A stretch of 36,201 nucleotides of DNA, taken from assembly GCA_030672375.1 (NCBI GenBank), contig DAOVGP010000010.1, positions 1-36,201 of the forward strand, in the 5' to 3' direction. The notes under the pieces were generated by a model. The model worked only from the letters and a program-made list of their open reading frames with translations, made no database searches and was not told the DNA's origin. Every line of letters begins with the position of its first letter. Position 1 is the first letter of the stretch. A program made the translations under genes and the position numbers. The stretch is from Candidatus Aenigmatarchaeota archaeon. Its GTDB lineage: Archaea; Aenigmatarchaeota; Aenigmatarchaeia; CG10238-14. Below, in pieces: positions 16,319-24,316 of this stretch.

Positions 16319-16587
16319 TTCTTACTCCTCCTTATAGCTAAGATGCTGACTGAGAATGGCTTCCCACATACTAACCCAAGATTCACATTATCGTTTGGAT
16401 ATTCTTTAATTTCAACGTTAGATATTTTAGCGTTATGTTCTATCATTTTCTTTCTATCATCAGGTAGATTATTAGCATAAACTATGAGTTCAGGGCGACT
16501 AGATTTTAACGATTTCATAACACTTTTATATCCGAGTAAAACTTTATCTTGTTTTATTTTCTCTTTTATTAGTTTACTTATGTCCAT
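16315..16587 (-). CDS. rpl30e: ribosomal protein L30e family
   Basis: The 90-residue protein matches eL30/L7Ae-like fold proteins: LGYKSVMKSLKSSRPELIVYANNLP, then IEHNAKISNVEI and LGLVCGKPFSVSILAI. The short form is typical of the L30e gene between rpoA'' and nusA in archaea. Its ATG directly abuts the rpoA'' stop (TAAATG), and its end overlaps nusA by four bases, so translation is coupled along the operon. Confidence 0.93.
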   Translation of the reverse strand: MDISKLIKEKIKQDKVLLGYKSVMKSLKSSRPELIVYANNLPDDRKKMIEHNAKISNVEIKEYPNDNVNLGLVCGKPFSVSILAIRRSKK

Positions 16588-17721
16588 TTACTCCTCGCCC
16601 AATCTTGAGATTAACTCGAACATACCTGTACCAATAGGAACCTGTTGATTTACCATAACATTATCGAATATGGCGTCGAATTTATCCTCTTCTTGTCTGA
16701 CAGACGCCCGCACTAGATGTTTTATAGTCTCTTCAAACCCTGCTCTAGTGAGGATAGATGATTTCATACCAGCCACACCATACCTTCCGATAGCTTTAAT
16801 TTCTCCAGTAAACGTCATCATATCCGCTACCAATAAAACATGTCTAACATCTATATCCAACCCTTGTTGTTGCATAGTAATCTTAGTCTCTCTTATTATC
16901 GTATTCCTACCGGCTTCTATACCTAAGACGCTAGCCATTTCATGTATGTTGTTTGTGTAACTCCTCTTTATATCTATCTCATTAAATGTCATGATCTTAG
17001 CAAAATTAGAACCCATAGTTGTAATAACCCAATCATTTTCTTCCTTAATTATTATACTGTTCTTTATTTTGGGGATTCCGGATACACAAAAATCCAACAT
17101 TTTTTTCTTGAGTTTTTGTAGGTCCTTAATCGATAAATCTTTCACTTCTGACTCAACGTTTAAAATATCACCTTTGATAAGTATCTTGTAATTCTTGAAC
17201 TTTTTCCTAAGATTTGAAATGACTTCGTTTTTCCTTGATTTTTTTAGTTTTTTCAACTTAACTTTTATTTTCTTGTTAGTTAAATCAAGAGAGACTGATG
17301 TTATCATGTTTCTCAGTGTTTTTTCTGTGATTTTTTCAGCAATCTTTTCAGCATGTTTCTTAGTATTGTAATTCTTCTTCAAATACAAAGACATCATAGA
17401 TGCTTTTGGCTCTTTCTTTGCATCAAATATCTCGATTAATCTAGGTAATCCTAAAGTCACCCTAATTCCGACTGAACCAGCGAAATGGAAAGTACGCATG
17501 GTCATTTGTGTAGCAGGTTCGGATATAGATTGAGCCGAAATTATACCAATAGCCTCTCCAGGTTCAAAAGAACTATTCATATACTCTCTCTTAACAGCAT
17601 CGATTAGTTTCTTTTCTTTGACAGAATTAAATTTTTTCTCTCTACAAATCTTCTTTATATCATCTAATATTCTACCCGGTAATAATTCATCCGAATATTC
17701 TGTCTGCGATTTTTTCGACAT
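16588..17721 (-). CDS. rpoA2: DNA-directed RNA polymerase subunit A''
   Basis: A'' is the C-terminal part of the largest subunit and carries the trigger loop, bridge-helix end and jaw. The roughly 377-residue product shows [20 protein letters not shown] (the bridge/trigger-loop region), [25 protein letters not shown] and the C-terminal [23 protein letters not shown] 17721 is preferred because GGTGGA lies just upstream; the open frame also reaches GTG 17730. It overlaps the end of the fused B'-A' frame by 35 bases in a different frame, so A'' remains a separate polypeptide even though B' and A' are joined. Confidence 0.95.
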   Translation of the reverse strand: MSKKSQTEYSDELLPGRILDDIKKICREKKFNSVKEKKLIDAVKREYMNSSFEPGEAIGIISAQSISEPATQMTMRTFHFAGSVGIRVTLGLPRLIEIFDAKKEPKASMMSLYLKKNYNTKKHAEKIAEKITEKTLRNMITSVSLDLTNKKIKVKLKKLKKSRKNEVISNLRKKFKNYKILIKGDILNVESEVKDLSIKDLQKLKKKMLDFCVSGIPKIKNSIIIKEENDWVITTMGSNFAKIMTFNEIDIKRSYTNNIHEMASVLGIEAGRNTIIRETKITMQQQGLDIDVRHVLLVADMMTFTGEIKAIGRYGVAGMKSSILTRAGFEETIKHLVRASVRQEEDKFDAIFDNVMVNQQVPIGTGMFELISRLGEE

Positions 17722-20700
17722 TAATTCCACCTTTTTGTATTTTTGAGGGGTCCAATCCGTCCTCTCCTGGGACGAACTGTACTATTTTTTTAGCACTATC
17801 CCTGACAGTACCGTCGTACTCAACTTTCAAGTCCTGTAGTGCTCCGATCAATCTTCTCTCCAAATAACCACTATGTCTCGTTTTCAGAGATTTATCCATC
17901 AAACCTTCTCTACTGTTCATAGCATCAAAGAAGAACTCGAATGGATTTAAACCTTGCTTATAACCATTCTTCACGAAACCTTTTGATTCCAAACTTATAT
18001 CACCATGCTTGAAATGTGGAAAAGTTCTCCCAAAGTAACCAATCTTTATTCTTTGTCCTTTTATCGTCTCTTGACCTATACAAGCTGCAGTTTGAACAAA
18101 ATTTATCATGCTACCTCTCGCACCACTCCTTGCCATTATAACAGTATTGTTCATAGGAATCTGTTTCTCTACAACATTTGCAATTCTATTCAAACAATCA
18201 GCAAGTTTCCTTTGAATGAGTACTTCTAAACTGTCCCTGGGTGTTCTCCCAATTAAAACTTTTATTTTTCCTCTCTTAAAATCTGTGATTATTTTGTTTA
18301 CTTCTTGTCTTACATCGTTTATTATTTTATCTATCTTCTTGAGTGTATTCTCACTCAAATCATGATCAGAAAGTGAAATCGAAAAGCCTTGTTCTGTCAA
18401 GAATTTTAGAGCAAGCCTTGTGATGCTGAATAGAAACTCTTTCATAAATTTATGCCCGTATATCTTATCCATTTCATCCAGTATTTTTCCACTGAATGCA
18501 GCTACACTTTTCTTATCTATAGTTCCAGTTATGAGCTGACCTTTTTTTATGACAACATACGAATCATAAGGACACTTCTCCTTCATACATTTCGAACAGC
18601 CTATACAACATTCTGCTTTGTAACTCATGTTGAAATCTTTAGGTAGAAACAGACTGAACACTTCTTTACCAGTAAAAGTTTTCTTTTCTGGAATGTCTAT
18701 GTTTGGGTTACATGATTTTACCAATTGTACAACTTCCTTTCTTGTAAATTCTCGATGACCATGAGTCAACAAATACAAAGATGTTATATGATCTTTACTG
18801 CATCCAATTATAGGACCACTAAACCTTGGACTCCTAATATGATTGGGTACATCCATTAAAAGTTTTATCTCTGCCTGTGCTTCTTCTGCTTGTGGAACAT
18901 GCAAGTTCATTTCATCCCCATCGAAGTCAGCGTTATAGGGTGGACAAACAACAAGATTTAGCCTGAATGTTTTGTAAGGCATTACCCTAACTTTATGCCC
19001 CATCATACTCATTCTATGTAGAGAAGGTTGTCTGTTGAACAGTGCCCAATCACCATCTTCTAACTGTTTTTCAACGACGAATCCTGGTTCAATTTCTTTC
19101 GAAATTTCTTCTTTGTTTATTTCACTGATTCTTTTTTTCATACCGTCTGATCTTATTATGTAATTCACAGTTGGCCATTCTGGGTATCGGTTAATCAATG
19201 TTTTTATATATTCAATATTTTTTTCATTGACAACGATTGAAGTAGTTAACTCCTTTGCTATTTCTATAGGGACACCCACTTCATTAACATCGAGTAAAGG
19301 ATCAGGACTTATGACAGTCCTAGCTGAGTAATTGACCCTCTTTCCGATTAAATTATGCCTGAATCTTCCTTCTTTTGTCTTTAATCTCTGTGTTAAAGTT
19401 TTTAAAATTCTTCCAGATCTATGTCTGGCTGGTGGTACCCCAGAAAGTTCATTATTAATATAGGTCGCAACATGATACTGAACAAGTTCCCACAGATCTT
19501 GAATGATAAAATCAGGTGCACCTAAATCTATATTTTCTGCCAATCTCTTGTTTATTCTCACAATATCAACTAGTTTATGTGTTAAGTCATCCTCTGACCT
19601 TTCACCCGTTTCAAGTGTTATGGAAGGTCTGACTGTTACAGGTGGTATCGGTAAAAGAGTTATAATGAATAACTCTGGTCTAACTTTTCTTAAACCAAGA
19701 TAAATCAAATCTGAGTCTGGTATTTTTTCTAATTTTTCTCTAACTTGGATTGAATTTAAAATAGTACTGCCTTCAATGAAACTGGTCGGCTTCAAAAATT
19801 TTACCTTCTTTTGTGGTGTTCCACAATGAGGACATTTGCTTTTAACTAAGGCCTTTAATCTCTTGAATGATTTCTTTTTAGAAATGAATTTTTCCATACC
19901 ACCTTGATCTAAAAGAACTCTGCCACAATTTTGACAAGTTGTCTTTAATATGTTATAAATCAACTTTGCATAAAGAACATGAATAACGGGTCTTACAAGT
20001 TCTAAATATCCAAAATGTCCGGGACACTCACCAACAGTCCCAGCACACGCCCTGCATCTTAAACCAGGATCGATGACACCCAATCTAGGATCCATCAGAC
20101 CACCTTCTATTGGATAACCTTCTTGGTCGTAAAGGTCTGTCTTGTTTATTTTTGCAGCAGACATTTTTTTTATCGTCTCAGAACCCAAGACTCCAAATAC
20201 TATCTTTTCTAAAGTGTTATCCTTGCTGACTACTATTTTTGGATATATCAACATACTTTTCAATTCATCCATCAGAAGTTTGAACGCATAAGACATTTCA
20301 ACATCATCAACTTTAGATTCACCACACACAGGACAATATTTTTTATTCTTTATTCTATCATGAATTGCAATCAATCCACAATCTTTGCATATAGGTATGC
20401 TTGTCTTATCAGAACCAAATCTTTCTTTGAGGACAAGGGTGGCACCCTGTGCAATCAAACAATCTTTTTCCATCTCCCCTAACCTTAACCCACCCCTTTT
20501 AGACTTTCCTTCTGTAGGTTGCTTGGTTAAAAGTGTAACTGGACCTCTTGATCTGGCATGAATCTTATTTGAAACCAGATGATCTAATTTTTGATAAAAA
20601 ACGTTTCCCACAAATATCTGACCAGTTAATTTTTTGCCAGTTTGACCGTCATAAAATGTTTCCTTTCCATCGCCCCTAAAACCATGCTCTTCAAGAGTTC

Positions 20701-22012
20701 TCCTAAGTCCTGATTCGGAAAGGGAATGAAACGCGGGACTACTCAATCTTTCACCTTTCATAGCAGAAACCTTTCCAGCTAATATCTCCAATAATTGACC
20801 TATGGTCATCCTAGAAGGGATACCATGAGGGTTGAATATTATATCTGGAACTACCCCGTCTTCCGTGAATGGCATGTTTTCTTGAGGAACTATTAGGCCT
20901 ACAACACCTTTTTGTCCATGTCTACTAGCAAATTTATCACCAATTTCTGGTTTTTTCAAATCTCTTAGGATTACCTTTACCAGTTTACTGCCATTTTTAC
21001 TTTCTGTTATGAAGACTCTATCGACTATTCCCTCTTCACCGTGTCTTAATTTGACTGAAGTTTCTCTAATATTCTCCAAGCCTGTTATGAATTGATCGAG
21101 AGAACCGAGGAATCTCAAGGGTGATACTTTTCCGATGAGTACTTCATCAGATTTAACCTTTGTCCCAGGGTTGATGATCCCGTCTTCTGGTAGATGTTTA
21201 TAAGCATCTTCTCCAGGATATCCTCTTATACCTGGTTCTGGAACCCCGATGATATCTTCTTGACCTCCCATGTATCTCTTTTTTTCAGCTTCGTATGACC
21301 TGAACAAATAAGACCAGAATAAACCTCTTTCTATGGACGATTTATTCATTACTATTGCATCATCCATATTGTACCCCTCAAAGGACATTATCGCGATGAC
21401 TATGTTTTGACCACCAGAATGGTTCTCATCTTTTAGAACGTCGTTAATATGTGTCTTGACGAGCGATACTTGTGGGTCAATTAATATATTAGATTTTGTA
21501 TCAGTTCTCATTGGAAAATTCAAAGAGTACATACCAATAGCTTGACCTACCATCTTTGCTCCAAAGTTTACTCTATCTCCACGATCAAATTCTGGGAAAG
21601 GAACCAATGATGTAGATAGTCCAAATATTGTTACAGGATCCAATTCCAGATGTGTATGCTCTTTTGTCAAATCCCCTGGTTCTAATGCTACATAAGTATT
21701 TTCTTCTTCTTCTGCATCTAGGTATTCAATAACACCTTCTTTTATTAAACCAGACCAACTCATCTTCTTCTTTTTTATCTTTTCGATATGTTCTCTAGTG
21801 AGTTTTGGTTTACCATTCTCTACGACTATCAAAGGACGCCTCGCTCTCCCAGAATCAGTAAGTATTTTTATCGTATCCAAATGTTCCAAATGGGCAACAT
21901 TCACTTGATCAGAAATCTGTCCCTTTCTCCTTTTCTCTCTGATCAAATTTACGATTTTCTCTGGCTTTTCAGTCGTTCCAACGAATTTTCCACCTAAAAA
22001 TACATCAATCAT
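17687..22012 (-). CDS. rpoB1-rpoA1: RNA polymerase subunit B'-A' natural fusion
   Basis: A single uninterrupted frame of 1441 residues encodes what are normally two subunits. Residues 1 to about 594 are B': [38 protein letters not shown] and a zinc ribbon (C542, C545, C560, C563). The B' end, [18 protein letters not shown], passes through a few residues (SKDNTLEK, 596-603) into the A' start [16 protein letters not shown]' follows to 1441 with the zinc-binding [16 protein letters not shown] (653-668), [12 protein letters not shown] and the catalytic NADFDGD (1027-1033; D1029, D1031, D1033). No stop and no convincing A' start codon exists at the junction, and both halves are essentially complete. 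B'' ends one base upstream and A'' overlaps downstream. No intein is present. Confidence 0.95.
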   Translation of the reverse strand: MIDVFLGGKFVGTTEKPEKIVNLIREKRRKGQISDQVNVAHLEHLDTIKILTDSGRARRPLIVVENGKPKLTREHIEKIKKKKMSWSGLIKEGVIEYLDAEEEENTYVALEPGDLTKEHTHLELDPVTIFGLSTSLVPFPEFDRGDRVNFGAKMVGQAIGMYSLNFPMRTDTKSNILIDPQVSLVKTHINDVLKDENHSGGQNIVIAIMSFEGYNMDDAIVMNKSSIERGLFWSYLFRSYEAEKKRYMGGQEDIIGVPEPGIRGYPGEDAYKHLPEDGIINPGTKVKSDEVLIGKVSPLRFLGSLDQFITGLENIRETSVKLRHGEEGIVDRVFITESKNGSKLVKVILRDLKKPEIGDKFASRHGQKGVVGLIVPQENMPFTEDGVVPDIIFNPHGIPSRMTIGQLLEILAGKVSAMKGERLSSPAFHSLSESGLRRTLEEHGFRGDGKETFYDGQTGKKLTGQIFVGNVFYQKLDHLVSNKIHARSRGPVTLLTKQPTEGKSKRGGLRLGEMEKDCLIAQGATLVLKERFGSDKTSIPICKDCGLIAIHDRIKNKKYCPVCGESKVDDVEMSYAFKLLMDELKSMLIYPKIVVSKDNTLEKIVFGVLGSETIKKMSAAKINKTDLYDQEGYPIEGGLMDPRLGVIDPGLRCRACAGTVGECPGHFGYLELVRPVIHVLYAKLIYNILKTTCQNCGRVLLDQGGMEKFISKKKSFKRLKALVKSKCPHCGTPQKKVKFLKPTSFIEGSTILNSIQVREKLEKIPDSDLIYLGLRKVRPELFIITLLPIPPVTVRPSITLETGERSEDDLTHKLVDIVRINKRLAENIDLGAPDFIIQDLWELVQYHVATYINNELSGVPPARHRSGRILKTLTQRLKTKEGRFRHNLIGKRVNYSARTVISPDPLLDVNEVGVPIEIAKELTTSIVVNEKNIEYIKTLINRYPEWPTVNYIIRSDGMKKRISEINKEEISKEIEPGFVVEKQLEDGDWALFNRQPSLHRMSMMGHKVRVMPYKTFRLNLVVCPPYNADFDGDEMNLHVPQAEEAQAEIKLLMDVPNHIRSPRFSGPIIGCSKDHITSLYLLTHGHREFTRKEVVQLVKSCNPNIDIPEKKTFTGKEVFSLFLPKDFNMSYKAECCIGCSKCMKEKCPYDSYVVIKKGQLITGTIDKKSVAAFSGKILDEMDKIYGHKFMKEFLFSITRLALKFLTEQGFSISLSDHDLSENTLKKIDKIINDVRQEVNKIITDFKRGKIKVLIGRTPRDSLEVLIQRKLADCLNRIANVVEKQIPMNNTVIMARSGARGSMINFVQTAACIGQETIKGQRIKIGYFGRTFPHFKHGDISLESKGFVKNGYKQGLNPFEFFFDAMNSREGLMDKSLKTRHSGYLERRLIGALQDLKVEYDGTVRDSAKKIVQFVPGEDGLDPSKIQKGGINVEKIADRIFG

Positions 22013-22013
22013 A

Positions 22014-23498
22014 CTAACTCTCCAAATTCTTTTTAATTAGGTTGTATGTCTGTTTGATTTCCTTCTCAGATCTACCTGTAGTTATCTGGGACATTACCGA
22101 TAGATATTTTCTCAAACCGATTGTCGCTCCTTCTGGTGTTTGTGATGGATCTATTCTTCCCCAATGCGTCGGGTGTAACTCTCTCGCTTCGAAATGTTCT
22201 TGTGTAGATGTTAAAGGAGATAGAATATTTCTCATATGAGATAGAGTTTTTATATAACTACTTCTCTCTAACCTTTGAGAGACACCTGTCCTTCCTCCAA
22301 CCCAAGCCCCTATTGCTAAGGCAGATAATATCTGATTTGTCAGGACATTTGCTTCAACTATAGCTTGTAAGGGAGGGAATCTACCTCTTTTGGTTAATTT
22401 TTGATAGTTATATGTGATTCTTGTTATCAGTCCCCACTTTCCTAATAGTATAGACCTGAACAGAATTTCAAGTAAATCTCCAGATAATCTTAAACGTTTA
22501 TTAGAATAATGATCCAAATCATCCTCTGGAATTTTATTCAAATGAAAGAGTAAAATTTTGTTTACAGCTTTAGAAAGGAATATGGCTTTATTAAGCCTAT
22601 CTGCCTTATCCTGGCCCAAGTGTGGTAGTAGATATCTATCTATGAGTCTTGCAACTCTCTCTCTTCTATATTCTTTTTGTGGTATCCTGATGTGCCCACC
22701 TATCTCATCTATAGCTTCCTTTGCTGTTGACGATTCACTCTCGAACAAGTTGGGATAGAACTCTTCTTGGATCTCTGGATTTAGAGATATTGCATTAATT
22801 ATATCTTTATCGGATTCTAACCCTAAAGCCCTCAACAGAATGACTATCGATAAGTTGCTGATGTTAGCGAAGTTTATCCTGACAACTCCGTCTGTTTTTC
22901 TCTGTATCACATGCCTCTGGATGTATCCGTCTTTTTGTGAGTGAATTCTTGCACTTTCTGTTACATTTGGGATATTAGATTTTTCGACTATAATTCGATT
23001 TGGAGCAATTTCCTCTATTAAAACCAAGACTCTCTCAGTTCCATTTATGATGAAGTAACTACCTGGATCATCAGGACTTTCTCCGGCTTCTATTAATTCT
23101 CTCGTAGTCATTTTGGATAGAGGACAGTATTTTGATTTTAACATAATTGGCAAATCTCCAAAATTAACCCATATTGTTTCACTTTCAATTTCGTTCAGGA
23201 TTGGCGTCATTTCAACGTACATTGGAGCTGCATAAGTTAAGTTTCTAATCCTTGCCTCTAATGGTAAAATATTCCTAACAGAACCATCTGCCTCTTTGAC
23301 AGAAGGTACACCTAATTTGAATTTTCCAAGTTTTATCTTGAATTCACCTAAATCAGGGACTTCGGGTTTTATCTCTTTTATTTGTTTTATTATATTATGA
23401 ATCCTTCTATCCACAAAAGCATTAAAAGAGTCTATCTGAAACTTTACGAAACCTTGCTCATCAGCGAACGAACCCAAAAGTACTTTAAATCCATCCAT
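22014..23498 (-). CDS. rpoB2: DNA-directed RNA polymerase subunit B''
   Basis: B'' is the N-terminal half of the second-largest subunit (protrusion and lobe). The product of about 494 residues shows SFNAFVDRRI, the fork-side segment YFIINGTERVLVLIEE, KRLRLSGDLLE, GAWVGGRTGVSQRLERSSY and SPLTSTQEHFEARELHPTHWG, followed by PSQTPEGATIGLRK. Length is typical for split archaeal B subunits. ATG 23498 lies three bases beyond the rpoH stop; an in-frame GTG at 23507 would overlap rpoH. The stop is one base before the fused B'-A' start. Confidence 0.95.
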   Translation of the reverse strand: MDGFKVLLGSFADEQGFVKFQIDSFNAFVDRRIHNIIKQIKEIKPEVPDLGEFKIKLGKFKLGVPSVKEADGSVRNILPLEARIRNLTYAAPMYVEMTPILNEIESETIWVNFGDLPIMLKSKYCPLSKMTTRELIEAGESPDDPGSYFIINGTERVLVLIEEIAPNRIIVEKSNIPNVTESARIHSQKDGYIQRHVIQRKTDGVVRINFANISNLSIVILLRALGLESDKDIINAISLNPEIQEEFYPNLFESESSTAKEAIDEIGGHIRIPQKEYRRERVARLIDRYLLPHLGQDKADRLNKAIFLSKAVNKILLFHLNKIPEDDLDHYSNKRLRLSGDLLEILFRSILLGKWGLITRITYNYQKLTKRGRFPPLQAIVEANVLTNQILSALAIGAWVGGRTGVSQRLERSSYIKTLSHMRNILSPLTSTQEHFEARELHPTHWGRIDPSQTPEGATIGLRKYLSVMSQITTGRSEKEIKQTYNLIKKNLES

Positions 23499-23500
23499 TT

Positions 23501-23746
23501 TTAACACTCTATTACGATTCTATAATAAACCGATTCTTTTGTTGCTTCACTCTTTCTGATTATCTTGATGAGGTCGCCAACTTTTGCAGCTAAAGCACAA
23601 GCGATAGGATCTGACTTCAATAACTTGGGAAATTGGCTCATTTTTTTTATTCCATACTTCTTAATAACATCATTTTTTTCATCTTCCGAGAGAATTATAT
23701 GTTTAGGAACTATTTTATGGTCAAATATGTTTATCTTATTCTTCAC
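23501..23746 (-). CDS. rpoH: DNA-directed RNA polymerase subunit H (Rpo5)
   Basis: The 81-residue product is archaeal RpoH, the equivalent of the C-terminal domain of eukaryotic RPB5: FDHKIVPKHIILSEDEK, KYGIKKMSQFPKLLKSDPIA and the C-terminal KIIRKSEATKESVYYRIV. It assembles into the jaw of the polymerase. The start is GTG at 23746, only 11 nt after the tRNA-Asp discriminator base, with GGTGAT as a weak SD in the gap. This suggests co-transcription with the tRNA and a message 5' end made by tRNA processing. Confidence 0.95.
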   Translation of the reverse strand: MKNKINIFDHKIVPKHIILSEDEKNDVIKKYGIKKMSQFPKLLKSDPIACALAAKVGDLIKIIRKSEATKESVYYRIVIEC

Positions 23747-23757
23747 ACTATCACCTA

Positions 23758-23852
23758 CGCCCTGAAGGGGATTTGAACCCCTGTCCCGGGAGTGACAGTC
23801 CCGGAATCTACAACATTTAACGTTTTGATAGACCGAGCTACACCATCAGGGC
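23758..23852 (-). tRNA. tRNA-Asp(GTC) with insertion between D arm and anticodon arm
   Basis: The cloverleaf is clear. The acceptor GCCCTGA pairs with TCAGGGC and the discriminator is G73. The anticodon arm is CGGGA-CTGTCAC-TCCCG with anticodon GTC, and the T arm is AGGGG-TTCAAAT-CCCCT. CCA is not encoded. Between the D arm and the anticodon stem there are 20 extra bases (23806-23825), annotated separately as a candidate intron. Without them the tRNA is 75 nt, with U25 able to pair with G10 as in other archaeal tRNA-Asp. It lies between 5S rRNA and rpoH, and a TATA-like box sits about 27 nt upstream. Confidence 0.93.
23806..23825 (-). other. candidate 20-nt noncanonical intron of tRNA-Asp (between positions 24 and 25)
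   Basis: The 20 bases can fold into a bulge-helix-bulge-like structure. The central helix is CUAU (exon side) with GUAG (intron side), the 5' bulge is CAA, the 3' bulge is AUU, and the inner stem AAC/GUU closes a 7-nt loop. Cutting CA|A and AU|U removes exactly 20 nt and restores a normal D arm and anticodon arm. The outer helix CUCGG/CCGGG carries one bulged U, so the motif is relaxed. Splicing is inferred from structure. Confidence 0.65.
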
Positions 23853-23873
23853 TTATGTAAAAACTATCGAATA

Positions 23874-23883
23874 GAAATTTAAC
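23874..23883 (-). promoter_or_regulatory. TATA-like box upstream of tRNA-Asp and the RNA polymerase operon
   Basis: GGTAAATTTC on the minus strand is centred about 27 nt before the first base of tRNA-Asp. It could start a transcript running through tRNA-Asp into rpoH and the rest of the operon. It is a weak TATA match. Confidence 0.4.
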
Positions 23884-23937
23884 CAAAAATTGGGGATGGG
23901 AAGTAAATTTTCTGATCAATAATGGGTCACCATCAAA

Positions 23938-24080
23938 TGGGTTGACAACGTCCTGGGTTTCCCGCCCGAGGGCAGTACAGTCCAGATCACTGGAGAGTTT
24001 AACTTTCACGCAGTCTTTATAGACTGTTCCGTGTTCGGGATGGGAACGGGTATTTCCCCTCCGTTTTGGTCGTCAACCCA
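23938..24080 (-). rRNA. rrf: 5S ribosomal RNA with an inserted hairpin
   Basis: Conserved 5S blocks are present: ACCCGUUCCCAUCCCGAACA (helix III and its loop), GUACUGCC and GGCGGGAAACCC. The terminal helix is long: GGGUUGACGAC pairs with the 3' sequence GUUGUCAACCC for about 11 base pairs including one G-U. Helix II (GGAGGG with CUCUCC) and helix III (CCGU with ACGG) form. Total length is about 143 nt, of which about 23 nt at 24004-24026 are an insertion; without it the RNA is a normal 120-mer. No 16S or 23S gene is in the window. Ends are set from the terminal helix and are approximate. Confidence 0.92.
24004..24026 (-). other. extra hairpin inserted in 5S rRNA loop B
   Basis: Between the conserved GGAA and GUUAA of the 5S sequence are about 23 extra bases. 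They contain CAGUC-UAUAAA-GACUG, a perfect 5-bp hairpin, followed by CGUGAAA. The site is between the 3' strands of helix III and helix II. CACG before and CGUG after the hairpin could extend the stem with GAA bulged. Whether it is kept in mature 5S is unknown. Confidence 0.8.
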
Positions 24081-24097
24081 TAAATTATTATATTCAG

Positions 24098-24110
24098 CTT
24101 TATTTAAACT
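24098..24110 (-). promoter_or_regulatory. TATA box of the 5S rRNA gene
   Basis: AGTTTAAATAAAG is centred about 26 nt upstream of the predicted 5S start at 24080, the expected archaeal spacing. This indicates that 5S is transcribed on its own. Confidence 0.6.
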
Positions 24111-24168
24111 TGATGATATTCACAATCTTTATTCACAAAAACTTAAATAATTATCGGAAATGTTAGAA

Positions 24169-24283
24169 TCCCCGGAGCCGGATTTGAACCAGCAACCTAT
24201 CGGTATCTTTCGAGCGATTGCTAACGATCAAGTACCATAGTACTCGACTACAGCCGATCGCTCTACCATTGAGCTATCCGGGG
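24169..24283 (-). tRNA. tRNA-Tyr(GTA) with canonical intron
   Basis: The acceptor CCCCGGA pairs with TCCGGGG and the discriminator is A73. The first pair is C1-G72, the identity pair of archaeal and eukaryotic tRNA-Tyr. The D arm is GCTC-AATGGTA-GAGC. The anticodon stem ATCGG/CCGAT holds the spliced loop CTGTAGA with anticodon GTA. The T arm is GCTGG-TTCAAAT-CCGGC. A 43-nt intron follows position 37. The spliced length is 72 nt and CCA is not encoded. It precedes 5S and tRNA-Asp on the same strand. Confidence 0.95.
24205..24247 (-). other. 43-nt intron of tRNA-Tyr at position 37/38
   Basis: A bulge-helix-bulge fits. The 5' bulge AGU is cut AG|U, the central helix CUGU/AAAG carries one G-A mismatch, the 3' bulge AUA is cut AU|A, and the inner stem is CGAGU/GCUCG. 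Inside, AGTAC-TATG-GTACT can form a further hairpin. This is the standard archaeal intron site. Confidence 0.88.
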
Positions 24284-24305
24284 CTATTTATAAGAAATAT
24301 AGATA

Positions 24306-24316
24306 ATATTATTTAA
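24306..24316 (-). promoter_or_regulatory. TATA box of tRNA-Tyr
   Basis: GTTAAATAATAT on the minus strand is centred about 28 nt before the tRNA-Tyr 5' end. It overlaps the last codons of the upstream membrane-protein gene. Confidence 0.55.

Noticed and set aside
17687..22012. Possible intein inside the long B'-A' frame
   Set aside because: The lengths of the two parts (about 594 and 840) match intact B' and A', and no splicing-domain motifs interrupt the conserved blocks.
23755..24009. 84-codon minus-strand frame spanning the 5S rRNA and tRNA-Asp genes
   Set aside because: It is explained entirely by the 5S and tRNA sequences in the same strand; the frame is a shadow of structural RNA.
24081..24168. 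C/D box small RNA suggested by TTGATGATATT near 24109-24119
   Set aside because: No D box CTGA occurs on the same strand at a suitable distance, and the sequence is better explained as AT-rich promoter DNA for the 5S gene.
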